Translations under genes and position numbers: made by a program
Notes under the pieces: generated by a model
Told to the model about the DNA's origin: nothing
Database searches by the model: none
Seen by the model: the letters and a program-made list of their open reading frames with translations, nothing else
Part shown: positions 35,425-45,942 of the stretch, in pieces
How positions within the stretch are numbered: the stretch's first letter is position 1
Layout of the letters: the number at the start of each line of letters is the position of its first letter
From: Chytridium lagenaria
Lineage: Eukaryota > Chytridiomycota > Chytridiomycetes > Chytridiales > Chytridiaceae
Reading direction: 5' to 3'
NCBI GenBank assembly: GCA_025449115.1
Contig: JAHLKC010000196.1
Span: 1-53,065, forward strand
Length of the DNA: 53,065 nt

Positions 35425-35950
35425 TGTCACGGAAAAACCCTTTTACCTGCGGATATTATCAAAATCCTCGTACCACCCTTTAATCTTACTTTTTCCACGA
35501 TCAATATTTCCATGAGTGAAATTCTTTCCTTGTTTTCGTTTTCTTTTTTCCATCTTCACTTTAAATGGCTAACTTCTTTTCCACCTTTATTTCTTTCCTG
35601 TTTTGTCATCCATCGTCGACCCCTATCTAGCACCGGTCGACCCTCGCCTTCTCATGATGAGGACATCGACAACGTCGTTTAACGACGAAACGTCGCCTTA
35701 GTCTTCTGAAGAAGGACCCTCCTTTTTCCACGACGCTTATCTTTCTTTCGCGTCCCTTCTTTCACTCTTTTACGCGCTTTTTCCTTTTCCTTCCTTTTTA
35801 CGCGTCTTTTCTTACCTTTGTTTCTTTTCCTCGCTATAAAAAGGACAGCTGGAAATATCAATAAAAAGTATCTAGAAAACTATCTTCTTTATTGTTAGCA
35901 ATATCACAATATTCCTCGGAACTTTCTCCAATTAAGGACGTTCCCTCACA
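35425..35950 (+). repeat. 5' LTR
   Basis: 526 bp with TG...CA ends. It contains TATAAAAA at 35835-35842 and a perfect 7-bp inverted repeat with one-base spacer (CGTCGTT-T-AACGACG, 35673-35687), both conserved in the 3' LTR. Confidence 0.92.
35835..35842 (+). promoter_or_regulatory. LTR promoter TATA box
   Basis: TATAAAAA within CTATAAAAAGGACAGCTGG, conserved between the two LTRs (41340-41347 in the 3' copy). It would drive the genomic transcript of the element. Confidence 0.6.
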
Positions 35951-35952
35951 AT

Positions 35953-35965
35953 TGGTAGCACTTCG
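35953..35965 (+). other. Primer-binding site
   Basis: TGGTAGCACTTCG starts 2 nt after the 5' LTR. The first seven bases equal the usual site complementary to the 3' end of initiator tRNA-Met (as in Ty3); later bases would need the host tRNA sequence to confirm. Confidence 0.6.
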
Positions 35966-36009
35966 AAAAACAATCCCTCCTCCATCCCTCTTGACCACCT
36001 CACGTCAAC

Positions 36010-37085
36010 ATGTCCCATCAAGGCTCTCCCGAACCCGCTCTCCTCAACCAGGTTGCTCATGTCGTTACCAGCCTCCAAGAACAGATTGCCTCCCTTCAGG
36101 CAAGGCTTGATCAAGTCTCCTCGGTCCCTCAAGAGTCTGATCAAGATTCCAGTCCAAGACTCCCAGAGTTCCGTATCAGTCTCGCAGGCCTCCCACCTTC
36201 AACGGTGACCTTCGAAAGAAACCCGCTCACGAAGCCCAAGCCGCTATTGACGAATACCTCCATCAATCTGCAGAAGACGCCCGGCTTTACGACTTCCTTG
36301 GAGACTTTGAGGAACCAAGATACCGCAATCAGAAGACCTACGTTGATTGGATCTCCACCGGCCTCGACGGCATTGCGCTCACCTACTGGCGAAGAATCGA
36401 CCCCGATACTCGACACTCCATGACATGGTCTGACTACTGCAAGTGGGTTCGCGACGCCTTCTCGTCCTCCCTCACCCTCCAACAAGCTTTGGATGCTCTC
36501 GACAAGATCGAACAGAAGAAGGCGGCCACACTCTACTCGCAGCAGTTCAACGAATTAGTGGCAGCCATCGAAGGATCCGGTATCATTTACCCTGAAGTCA
36601 TCCTCTGTTACAAGTACCGACGTGGTCTCAAGTCCATCCTGCGTACCAACGAAGACCTCTTCCAAATCCAGAACGACCTCGTTCGTCTTCAGAGAGAAAC
36701 CGAACGGCTCGACGATTTCCACTGGCGTGAAGGAAACCACTCCCGTGACAGCAAGGGTAGAGACCAGCAGGGTCATCGGCGGAATTTTCGACCTAGAGAC
36801 AAGCCAACTAACCAAGGACCCGCTCCCATGGAAATCGACAATACACAAGCCACTCGTACCAGGCTTACCGAACAAGAAAAACTCACCTATCGCAACAACG
36901 GTTGGTGCACCTACTGCCGTTCACACGATCACAAGTACGAGGACTGCAACGCCCCCGGTATTCGTCGCCCAAAACAAAGCCGCTCCAACAACTTCGAGCT
37001 ACGAGGACGACGAGGAAGAAGAAGAAGAAGAGCTCACCGTCGGCAACAGCCGACAGGCTGGCTCTCAGACTTAAAGACCCAGTGA
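36010..37085 (+). CDS. Gag of Ty3/gypsy element (one frame break)
   Basis: Starts MSHQGSPEPALLNQ with a short coiled-coil-like segment (LQEQIASLQARLDQV). After a frame break near 36200, the capsid-like part continues (YRNQKTYVDWI, DYCKWVRDAF, LYSQQFNELV, YKYRRGLKSIL) in the frame of the intact 36420-37085 part. A CCHC zinc knuckle, CTYCRSHDHKYEDC (CX2CX4HX4C, about 36906-36948), is near the C-terminus, followed by an Arg-rich tail. It packages the element RNA into virus-like particles. Confidence 0.82.
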
Positions 37086-37245
37086 CGCGCGCTCCCTCTG
37101 GGCTGAACCCAAGTCCAGAGGTCGAGCGCGCAAAGTCAACAGTGGACCCGCGAACCCACTGGTGACGATGCCCTCCTCGCAAACACCTCTAAAAGACCTC
37201 ATCAACACTCCACCTTAGCAAGCCATCACCTCAGGCCTCAAGAAT

Positions 37246-40200
37246 CTTACGAAAGCCTTCTCGTCATTCAAGGCACGATCAACAACCGAACCGCCAAGAT
37301 CCTTATAGACGGAGGAGCCACTCACTCCTTCGTCAAAGAATCCCTCGCTTATTCGGTCTCATCCCCACTAAGAAGACAAGTTCAATAAAACTCGCCGCAC
37401 CCACCTCAAGAACGGTTCGCGGACGCCTCTTTAAGAACCTTACCCTCAACATCGACCGATACCGTCACTCAAGATTTTGTTTCCGCCCCTATCGCTTACG
37501 ATGTCATCCTAGGGAAGGACTGGTTAACTGCAATCAACCCTCGCATCGACTGGAAAAAACACCGTCATGTTCGCCGACCATCGTTGGATCTGCAAGGACT
37601 ACACCCCCATCCAAGTCGATCACATCTCGGCCAAGACCTTCAATAAACTCGCAAAACAGCCTGGAGCAAGAATCGGAGTCGTCAACATCAAGGACCTCGC
37701 GGAAATGCTATCCGCCTCCTGTCACACCTCTCTCGACGCGTCTCCCCCTCCAGAGCAAGATCACATACTCAAGACCACAAGCGACGCCAACGACAAGGAC
37801 GCTCAGGTTCTCGCAACCTCCCAGACAATATCAAGCAATGGTCAAGGAATTCCCCACCGTCTTCTCGGAATACATTGGCACTCCTCCTTCACGTCCTTTC
37901 AATCACAAGATCGAGCTCGAGGACCGCAGCAAACCCCGCATCGCCCCATCTACCCCTCTCAGAAGAAGAACTCGCATCCTCAAGAAAGAGCTCGAGTTTC
38001 TCCTCGACAATGGGAGAATAAGCCATCATCCTCAGCATACGGCGCTCCATCTTCTACATCGCCAGGCCGGCAAACAGTTAGTCATCGATTACCGCGCCCT
38101 AACAAGAAACAGTCAAGAACAGAACGGCTCCCAAATATCACCGAAATCCTCGACAGGCTTCGTAAGGCAAGTATTTCTCAAAGCTCGACCTCGCTTCTGG
38201 ATATCATCAAATTCGCATCACCCTGAAGATACCCACAAGACGCCTTTCGCACCAAGTACGGCCACTTTGAATGGGTCGTTATGCCTTTCGGTCTCGCAAA
38301 CGCCCCAGCCACCTTCCAGTCAATGGTCAACAGCATTTTCAAGACTACGTCGACGAGTTCCTCATCGCCTACATGGACGACATCTTGGTATTTCAGAAAC
38401 ACAGGAGGAACATGAAGAGAACACTTACGCAAAGTCTGGCCCGACTTCAGGAAACAACTTCATTGCCGCCTTCACAAGTGCGCCTTCTTCACTTGAAGTC
38501 GAATACCTAGGATTCCACGTTTCTCGCGGTCACCTAGAGGTCCTTCCATCACGAGTTAAGGCTATTCAAGATTTCGATCCTACCTCCTGGACAGAACTTC
38601 GCTCCTTCATAGGTCTCGCAAACACGATTCATCGATTCATCTCTCGACACGCCAGCCTTCTCGCCCCTCTGACTGAACTCCTAAGAGGTGCCGGAAACAA
38701 GAAACGCCCCGCTCCTTCATCTGTCTCCAGCAAGTCAAGCGGTCTTCGAGAAGGTCAAAGAGCTCTCATCTCCCCTCAAGTCCTCAGTCTCTTCGATCCA
38801 ACAAGACCCGTTCATCTCTACACGACTGGTCCGAATCAGCCGTCGGCAGTTACGTCGCCCAACCTGATGACGAGGACACGAAGTACCCATCGCCTACGCG
38901 TCAAGAAAATGCAACGTCAGCGAACGCAATACCATCCATATCTCGGAGAAATCCTCGCCTGGTTGAAGCCTTCAGAACTCACCGTCACTACATCACGGGA
39001 CGACAGGTCAAGGTGTTCACGGATCATCGCTCCCTCAATACATCCTGGACCAACCCAAGCTCCGTCCCGTCCACCATCGATGGCTGGCAGACCTCCTTGC
39101 CCAAGACTTCGTCATAGAATGGACGCCAGGAAACTGGAACACCATCGCTGACGCTCTCTCCAGAGACCACATGCCAAGGACGCCGCCACCGATCCTCACG
39201 TCTCGTTGAATTCCCTTTCGACCATCACCAATGACATTCTAGACGACATCAAGAACGCCCTACCAACGGATGAGTTCTTCAAAGACATCAACACCTATCT
39301 TGACGACAACGTAAACCCCAAGGCCGATTTTCGCCAACTCAAGATCCCAAAGCATCTGAAGACGGCGTTGCGTTACTTTCTCAGGGGACTTCTCTACTAC
39401 ACGGCGGGAACGACCTTCGGCTTTACGTCCCTCTCATCCGTCAACGCTCATCGTCTGCTCACAACGAAGGACCAGTCATCCACAACAACTGGGAACGAAC
39501 GTCGGAAAGAATCTCGAACTACCACTGGCCACGACTCCATCATGATGTAAAACGATACGTCAAGTTCTGCGACTCCTGCCAACGCAACAAGGTCGCCGCC
39601 ACCTCCCTACGGCTTTGGAGCCTCACAATGCCCCCGACATCGCTGGGAAACCGTTTCTATCGACTTCATGGGCCCCATGCCGACTACTCTCGACACAACT
39701 CGATTACATCATGGTTGTCGTTGACTCAGCATCAAAACGCGTCACATTGCTGCAACAAACACCACATCCACCGCTCAGACATCGCTGAACTCTTCCTACG
39801 GACAGTATGGCGACACCACGGCCTCCCAAAACACATCATCAGTGATCGAGACTCCAAATTCATCAGCGACTTCTGGAACGCTGATGAAGTCCCTCCGCGT
39901 CAAGCAGACCATCTCCTCCTCCTTACCATCCTCAAACCGACGGCCAAACTGAAAACAAGAATCAGTGGATCATCCAAGCCCTCGCGAGTTCGTCCACTTC
40001 TACCAAAACGATTGGGATCAGTACTTGCACATCGTTGAACACGCCATCAACGACACAATGAACGCTTCGACAGGCTACACACCTTTCATGCTCGACACCG
40101 GACGACATCCACGCTCCCTCCTCGATCTCCCTCACGCCAATGGATCCCATGCCTCTCCGAAACCTTAGGACCTGGTACTCCAAGCCAAGATCGCCATTCA

Positions 40201-40738
40201 AGACGCTCAAGACCGGCAAGCCGAACAAGCAAACCGACGAAGACTGGAAGACCCCTTTCAAGTCGGCGACCTCGTTCTCCTCCACGCCAAAGACGTTTTC
40301 CACCAAACGCTCGAGATCGACCATCCAAGAAGCTCGGCCCAGTGTACACCGGTCCCTACAAGATTATTGAACGCGTCGGCACATCCTATCGCCTCGAGCT
40401 CCCTCAGTCCTGGGGTATTCATCCAGTCATTCATCCAGAGAAACTCCGTCCATACTACTGGGACACTGACGGGCCTCACCCCCTCTCGTCCCTTCCTCAA
40501 GCAGAACGATCCGTCGAACGCCTCCTTGCCCTTCGCACCCTCAAAACACTCAAAGGAGAGGACAACGACAAGCACTCATAAAGTGGCAAAATCACTCACC
40601 GGTTACAACACTTGGCTTCCCTTCGACCAGGAACTCCGCGATAAAATAAAGGCCGACGTCAAGCTCATATCTCAACAACTCGTCCTCCACAAAGACTTCC
40701 CTGAAATCCAACCTCAAGATATACCTTCTGAAGAATAA
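37246..40738 (+). CDS. Pol of Ty3/gypsy element (multiple frame breaks)
   Basis: Domains in order, in shifting frames. Protease: [14 protein letters not shown] (DGGA where D[ST]GA is usual), then VILGKDWL. Reverse transcriptase: [24 protein letters not shown], and [12 protein letters not shown] with the catalytic YMDD at 38370-38381. RNase H: about 38800-39180, including VFTDHRSLN. Integrase: zinc-binding [19 protein letters not shown] (HHCC), the first Asp in [25 protein letters not shown] and the Glu in [10 protein letters not shown]. After the integrase come the GPY segment ([20 protein letters not shown]) and a chromodomain-like tail ([33 protein letters not shown]). At least eight frame changes make it non-functional as written. 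Confidence 0.82.
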
Positions 40739-40936
40739 CTGTCCTCCCGGTCCCATAGAACGCGAATTCGTCTCCCTCTCTTACGCGTTTTTGTCTCCAT
40801 TTGCGCGAATCTTTTCTCATTTCTTACTTTCCTTTTTCTTTCCTCTTCTCCTTTATAAGTCCCTTTCCTTTACTTCTCTTCAATTCTTCTTTGGTTTTTC
40901 CTTTCCGTCATCGCCTCCGACCCCTTCGGCTCTTGT

Positions 40937-40943
40937 AGGGGGG
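40937..40943 (+). other. Polypurine tract
   Basis: AGGGGGG directly abuts the 3' LTR, the expected place for plus-strand priming; it is short. Confidence 0.6.
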
Positions 40944-41451
40944 TGTCACGGAAAAACCATTTTCCTCGGATATTATAGAAATCCTTGTCTCACCTTTAAT
41001 CTTACTTTTTTCCACGATCAGATCTTTCCATGAGTGAATTCTTTCTTGTTTTGTTTTCTTTTTCCATTTCACCTTTCTAAAAAGGCTAACTCTCTTTTCC
41101 ATCTTTATTTCTTTCCTTTTTCATCCATCGTCGACCCCTATCTAGCACCGGTCGACCCTCCTTCTCGTGATGAGGACCCCGACAACGTCGTTTAACGACG
41201 AGACGTCGCTACAGTCTTCTGAAGAAGGACCCCTCCTTTTTCCATGACGCTACCTTTTCGCGTCCCTTTTTCTATTCTTTTTACGCGCTTTTCTTTCTTC
41301 CTTTTTACGCGCTTTTTCTTACCTTTGTTCTTTTCTCGCTATAAAAAGGACAGCTGGAATTAAATAAAAATATCTAGAAAACTATCTCTTTATTGTTAGC
41401 AATATCACAATATTCCTCGGAACTTTCTCCAATTAAGGACGTTCCCTCACA
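40944..41451 (+). repeat. 3' LTR
   Basis: 508 bp, same ends as the 5' LTR. It differs by scattered substitutions and by indels mainly in T runs. The last 60 bp or so are identical to the 5' LTR. Confidence 0.92.
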
Positions 41452-41456
41452 TTCAA
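41452..41456. repeat. Target-site duplication, right copy (TTCAA)
   Basis: Matches 35420-35424 exactly. Confidence 0.85.
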
Positions 41457-41953
41457 AATTTCATTTTTGTGGTATATGTTCCAAACGCTTGTAATCAGAA
41501 TCCTGTGGTGTAGTTTAGTCTGTTTATCATCTTCGTGTAAACCTTATCAAGCTCTTGCAAACGAGTCAATTCTTGCCATATAACCGTGCTCGTTCACGAT
41601 GCTCTTTCCTTTAGCCGACACGGAAAAAAATAACTTTTTCATAATTATTTTCCTCCGCACGAAGCTTCATTGTATTTACTTTGTACACTGTAACTGAAAG
41701 ATACATTTGCGATCGTGATAGAACATATAGTATATTTTTATTTTCGAAACAAAACTACATTACAATTCGTCTACCATCTTATGACGCATATATGCTTAAT
41801 GCTGTGTTTTATTTTGACCATAATGAGGCTAATGAGATTGAATTGATAGAGTCATATAAATGATTTCTTAGGATTAATGTACACGACTATTGATACAAAA
41901 TAATAACTCCCTTTAAATAAAGGCATAGTTTTTTTAAAAATTCTAGAAGGTAT
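41457..41953. other. A/T-rich intergenic region
   Basis: The original upstream flank of the tRNA-Cys gene before the retrotransposon landed, and the 3' flank of the F-box gene. No gene recognised. Confidence 0.55.
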
Positions 41954-43807
41954 CTACCAAGCCTGGCGAGATTGCACGTCAAGAAAGTCTAGGTCTCCAA
42001 AGCCATCTCTGAGCCTCCACAGCCGCTCAAAACCAACATTCGTCCCCAAATCGAGTTCAATATCGTCAAACATAAACTTAAAGTCTAGTTCGGGTAAGTT
42101 TTTGGACTTTCTTCCGTAAACGATTCTCTCCAAAAGTTCTACTTCGGCGACGCCCAGAGTGCACGAATAAAATTGCAGCACACAAAGGCGAGAAGAGTAA
42201 GCCAAACGCTCTAAAGCAGGAAAGCATCTTCTCACATCGTCAGCGGAAACTAGAATGAGATCCTTGACCAGAAATTGGGTGAGTCTTAAAGATTCGATGT
42301 TGCCGGCTACCCAATCCAACAGACGGATGAGCCGATCAATAGAGCCTTCATCACCCCGCATTTCCCGCATACAAAGCTTGACGATCTCTGGTGCATTGGG
42401 AAGTTGGAGTAATCCCGGCAGATCGTCCAAGAGAGTACAATATAAAGAAGGATTGAGAAGAATCTCAATCAAACCTTTCTTGGGGTGACTGGCGAGCGTA
42501 TCAGTCAAAAACCGTAACCGATTTGATGAGAACAGTGGCGGCAAATGCAGACTTTTAAGGTTTGGTGCCGATAGCAACAGAGAGAGAAAAAGTTTAAGAT
42601 GCTCGTCGTCTCTTAAAGCCAAGTTGTTTTCAGGAACTACAAGACGAAATGTTTCCAATCGTTCACAGCGAGAAAGAAAACCTGCCAAGTGTATGAATGA
42701 ATCGTCTGACATCATAATATTGATGTCAAGAAATCTCAAGCTAGAACTTGGCTTCATAGACTTCAGTATGGAATTCAGGGCATTGGCATCAGGATTTGTA
42801 AGGTTGAATACGTGGCCGACATGAAGTGTGCATTCTTGCAAAGACTTGAGGCGGCCAAGAAGCGAAAAGAGGTTGGGTATGCAGTGAGATGCTGATTCAT
42901 CAAGGTATGTTTTAATAGAAAATGAGTTGATCTGGTCCAGTAAGTTTGACGAGAGAATGTCGTTAAACTTAGGCCAATAATGTTCATGAGCTGGGTCTTC
43001 GGCTTCTGCGAGAGCTAGATGGCGTAAATTCAGGGATAGAGGAAGCAACGGTGCAACATAGAGAAGACCGGCTAATGACGTCTTCAAGTTGCGAAGTTCA
43101 CTGAAAGCAAGCAAATTCTCTTCTGTCAGTGCGGTGTTATCATCGTTGCCAGAACGTGAAGCAAATGGCTTCATCACCAAATTTAAATTCGTTATACATT
43201 TCTGCCGCGATAGCAGACGTAGAAGTTTTGAAGAATTGGAAATGGAGTCCATGACGAGTTCCTTTAGACGATCCGTTGCGATTTCATCCAAAAGAGTCTC
43301 ATAAAACGTTGTCCCATCTGACATGAAGCTCGCTTTAAGACTTTCTAATCTTCGCAATTTTAGAACGGCCCTTGCCAATGTTGGATTTTCTTCAGGTCTG
43401 TCAATGAAATTGCTGCTATGAAAGTGAAGATACCGAATGTTTGGAAACAACTCGATAGCCTCCTGAACAAAGAAAACACTATTCGGCCTTCCACATTCCA
43501 GCAGCACAGCCTTTTCTAGACGTAAGCCAGTCAACTCCAATATCTCTCGAGCAGAATCAAGGATACTCTGGCTACTAAGCACAACTCTGAGCTCGCGTAG
43601 TTGGCTCAGAACAGAAGGGTGTGAGCGGAAGAGATCCAGATACTTTTGGAACGCATGCTCATCTGAATCGAGTCTTCGAAATACTTGGGGGAGGAATAGC
43701 TTTCGGAGGTTGGAGCAGACGGTTGACAAGACTTGGATTTCTTTACTGCTCAAGAGTGGCGGCAACTCGAAGTGCAAGACATCAGTTGGAAGTTTGAGTA
43801 AAGGCAT
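41954..43807 (-). CDS. F-box-like/leucine-rich repeat protein, copy 1 (intact)
   Basis: A single uninterrupted, intronless frame of 617 residues. The N-terminal F-box-like segment LPTDVLHFELPPLLSSKEIQ continues with VCSNLRKLFLPQVFRRLDSD, where the F-box helices bind Skp1 in SCF ubiquitin ligases. The rest is a series of irregular LRRs (for example LRNLKTSLAGLLYVAPLLPL, NLRHLALAEAE, SLRFLDINIMM, NLKSLHLPPLFSSNRL) that would select substrates. The open frame could start 21 codons earlier at 43870. I choose 43807 (MPLLKLPTD) because it aligns residue for residue with the start of the neighbouring paralog, and because the TATA box at 43871-43877 touches the upstream ATG. The substrate is unknown. 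Confidence 0.75.
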   Translation of the reverse strand: MPLLKLPTDVLHFELPPLLSSKEIQVLSTVCSNLRKLFLPQVFRRLDSDEHAFQKYLDLFRSHPSVLSQLRELRVVLSSQSILDSAREILELTGLRLEKAVLLECGRPNSVFFVQEAIELFPNIRYLHFHSSNFIDRPEENPTLARAVLKLRRLESLKASFMSDGTTFYETLLDEIATDRLKELVMDSISNSSKLLRLLSRQKCITNLNLVMKPFASRSGNDDNTALTEENLLAFSELRNLKTSLAGLLYVAPLLPLSLNLRHLALAEAEDPAHEHYWPKFNDILSSNLLDQINSFSIKTYLDESASHCIPNLFSLLGRLKSLQECTLHVGHVFNLTNPDANALNSILKSMKPSSSLRFLDINIMMSDDSFIHLAGFLSRCERLETFRLVVPENNLALRDDEHLKLFLSLLLSAPNLKSLHLPPLFSSNRLRFLTDTLASHPKKGLIEILLNPSLYCTLLDDLPGLLQLPNAPEIVKLCMREMRGDEGSIDRLIRLLDWVAGNIESLRLTQFLVKDLILVSADDVRRCFPALERLAYSSRLCVLQFYSCTLGVAEVELLERIVYGRKSKNLPELDFKFMFDDIELDLGTNVGFERLWRLRDGFGDLDFLDVQSRQAW

Positions 43808-43870
43808 TTTGCCAGGTTTGTCAATAGTTACTGGATGGGATGAAGTTATGAATGTGCTCTTGTAATCCAT

Positions 43871-43877
43871 TTATATA
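43871..43877 (-). promoter_or_regulatory. TATA box of F-box gene copy 1
   Basis: TATATAA on the minus strand, 64 bp upstream of the chosen ATG (43807) and directly next to the ATG at 43870. This spacing argues for the downstream start. Confidence 0.5.
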
Positions 43878-44008
43878 AACGCGGTAGCCATGCAGATTCC
43901 GGGAAACTAAAATGTGGGTTGCTCGTTTTAACAATATCAAACACGACAAAAATATGAGCCGGAAGGATATGAACAAAATAAGGTTGTCATTACGTGAAGC
44001 CGATCACT

Positions 44009-45942
44009 TCAAGGCATTTTCGCTTTATTCCATCCAAATTTAAGCATGGAACCATCATAATATTCATCAGGGAAAAGAATCCACTCTCCCGTCACGTTTG
44101 ATCTCTGTAAAGCATCAATTGGCCTCCACCCGACTTTTCGCCTCCAACTTCTATCCTGAAAGCCGGAGGCCCCCATTTCGTACGCAGTGGATGAGGAAAT
44201 AATCTCAACGGGTCGAAGCCCATTCAATCGTCTAACTTCTTCCACCTTCTCAAAGAGATGCTTCTCAGATAAACCAAAGTTCCATGCATCAAAATGGATA
44301 GTTCTTAGGCGATCGCTTGTGGAAGCCAGGCGCTCGACGACGGCGAGACAACTTCGAACTTCTTGAATGATTCTTTCCTCACTATCGGGAAGCCAGATTT
44401 TAGAGAAACAAAGTCGTATGAGATTTCTAGGTTCTTGGACTATAACGATATGAAGGAGAGAGCTTATATGTTTTCCGATTTCTTCTTTTACGTCAAACAT
44501 GTCAAGATTTAGAGATTCCAGTACGTATGGAGCTCGAAGTAAAAGATGCGCTCCGCTTAGCGTGTCTATATCTTTTCCGACTCTTAGGTCGAGAGCCTTT
44601 AAAAATTGCGGATGGCCATTGCACAGTATTCGATCGATCGAAACAAGGCCGTTTGACCGAAGTGTGTATGGAAGTGATACGTCCTTCAAGTTTCCAGCGG
44701 ATGAGACGAGAGAAAGAAACTTGTTTTGATCATCTTCTTCCGCCATCACATTTTCTCTAGTTGACGCCATCCGGAAAGTTCGCAATGAAGGACACCTTGA
44801 GACAAACTTTGCAAACTCTAGAATTGTAGCGTCAGCGACATTTAGATAAATGTCTAGAGATGTGAGATGCGATGTTGGGATTAAATTACTCAAAACCTTG
44901 TTCAGGTCAAGAGTCTCGGTCTCCAAAGGTGGCCGAAGGTTGGTGCAGCGAATGGCAAATTCTTTTAACGAAGCAGGGGATCCGAGAAGGTGAAAAGAGT
45001 GCATTCTAAGTATCCACTGCAACTTTGTGCGAAAATATGGAGCGTTTCAAGACGGTTGAAAGAACCATTCGTCACAGGCATTTCGAAGCTTTGTTTCCAC
45101 CACATAGTCATTAAAGGACGGTATTCTGATCGTTAAATGCCGTAGATTTGCACAGTACGGTAGAGACGGAGCAAGTAAAAGAAAAGCTGTGACAGTGGCG
45201 GTTGCCCTCTCCAATCGTGAAAAGTCTTGAAACCAAGGTTTGGTCTCCCGAGCTACGTTGTCAGCCGTCGGTGACTTATGCAGTAAAAGATCAAGTCTTT
45301 TGACGGCTTGCTTGTCGTGAAATTAAAGACGCGAAATCCTTTGTTGAGCTGTGCGATAGGATGGAGAGATTTCTTTTTAGTCGACCAGGTTTGATAGCAC
45401 CAAGAGCGGTTCTCCAAAAGTCATCATCTTCTGGAAACTCTGTGTACACTTCGAGGGCCCTCCAAATGCACAAGCTCACTGATTGCGATTGCCATGGAAG
45501 ATGCACCTCCCGATAGCCACCATCGTCGACTCAGATTGCTAATGTTGAAGTCCAAAGTCCGAACATTTGGGCACAACCGCACCCATTCAAGAAAGATCTG
45601 GTTAAGCCCTTCTTCCTCGTATTTGTCACGGTCAAAGAGAGTCAATCGGTCCAATCCAGATCCAACCAGCTGAATAATCTCTGTAGTGACATCAGATACA
45701 GAGGCAGCATGGTCTGTTACTACAAGCTCTCGAACTTGAGACAGCGCAGCGGGATGGTCTCGAAAGATGTTTAGAAACCTTGAAAACGTAATCTCATCTG
45801 AGCTCAGGGTCTTGAAAGCCAACGGCAAGAACATGTTTCGCAGCTTTCGGCATGCAGATGCTAGCCGGACAAAGTCAGGCACATTGAGGAATGGTGCAAG
45901 AGAGGTGAGAAGGACATCGTCATTCAGGATGACAATTTCCAT
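44009..45942 (-). CDS. F-box-like/leucine-rich repeat protein, copy 2 (frame-broken paralog)
   Basis: A tandem paralog of the downstream gene, same strand, 138 bp from the upstream ATG of copy 1. It starts MEIVILNDDVLLTSLAPFLN, continuing VPDFVRLASACRKLRNMFLP, in register with copy 1. It shares the FSRFLNIFRDHPAALSQVRE segment (copy 1: FQKYLDLFRSHPSVLSQLRE) and the LLLAPSLPYCANLRHLTI repeat (copy 1: LLYVAPLLPLSLNLRHLAL). The C-terminal part (44009-45022) is open, with LRRs such as SHLTSLDIYLNVADATILEF and SLRTFRMAS, ending GWNKAKMP. Frame breaks near 45460, 45300-45350 and 45040 split it into pieces. Either a decaying copy or assembly indels; the similarity continues through all breaks. Confidence 0.68.

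Larger units (their letters stand above)
35425..41451 (+). mobile_element. Ty3/gypsy LTR retrotransposon (full length, interrupted frames)
   Basis: A 6.0-kb element flanked by a 5-bp TSD, with LTRs that begin TGTCAC and end TCACA. A primer-binding site follows the 5' LTR and a short purine tract precedes the 3' LTR. Gag has a CCHC knuckle; pol order is protease, reverse transcriptase, RNase H, integrase, then a chromodomain-like tail. Integrase last is the Ty3/gypsy order. The LTRs differ by many substitutions and small indels, so the insertion is not recent, or the sequence has errors. Both gag and pol are frame-broken. It lies 8 bp from the 5' end of the tRNA-Cys gene. Confidence 0.93.
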
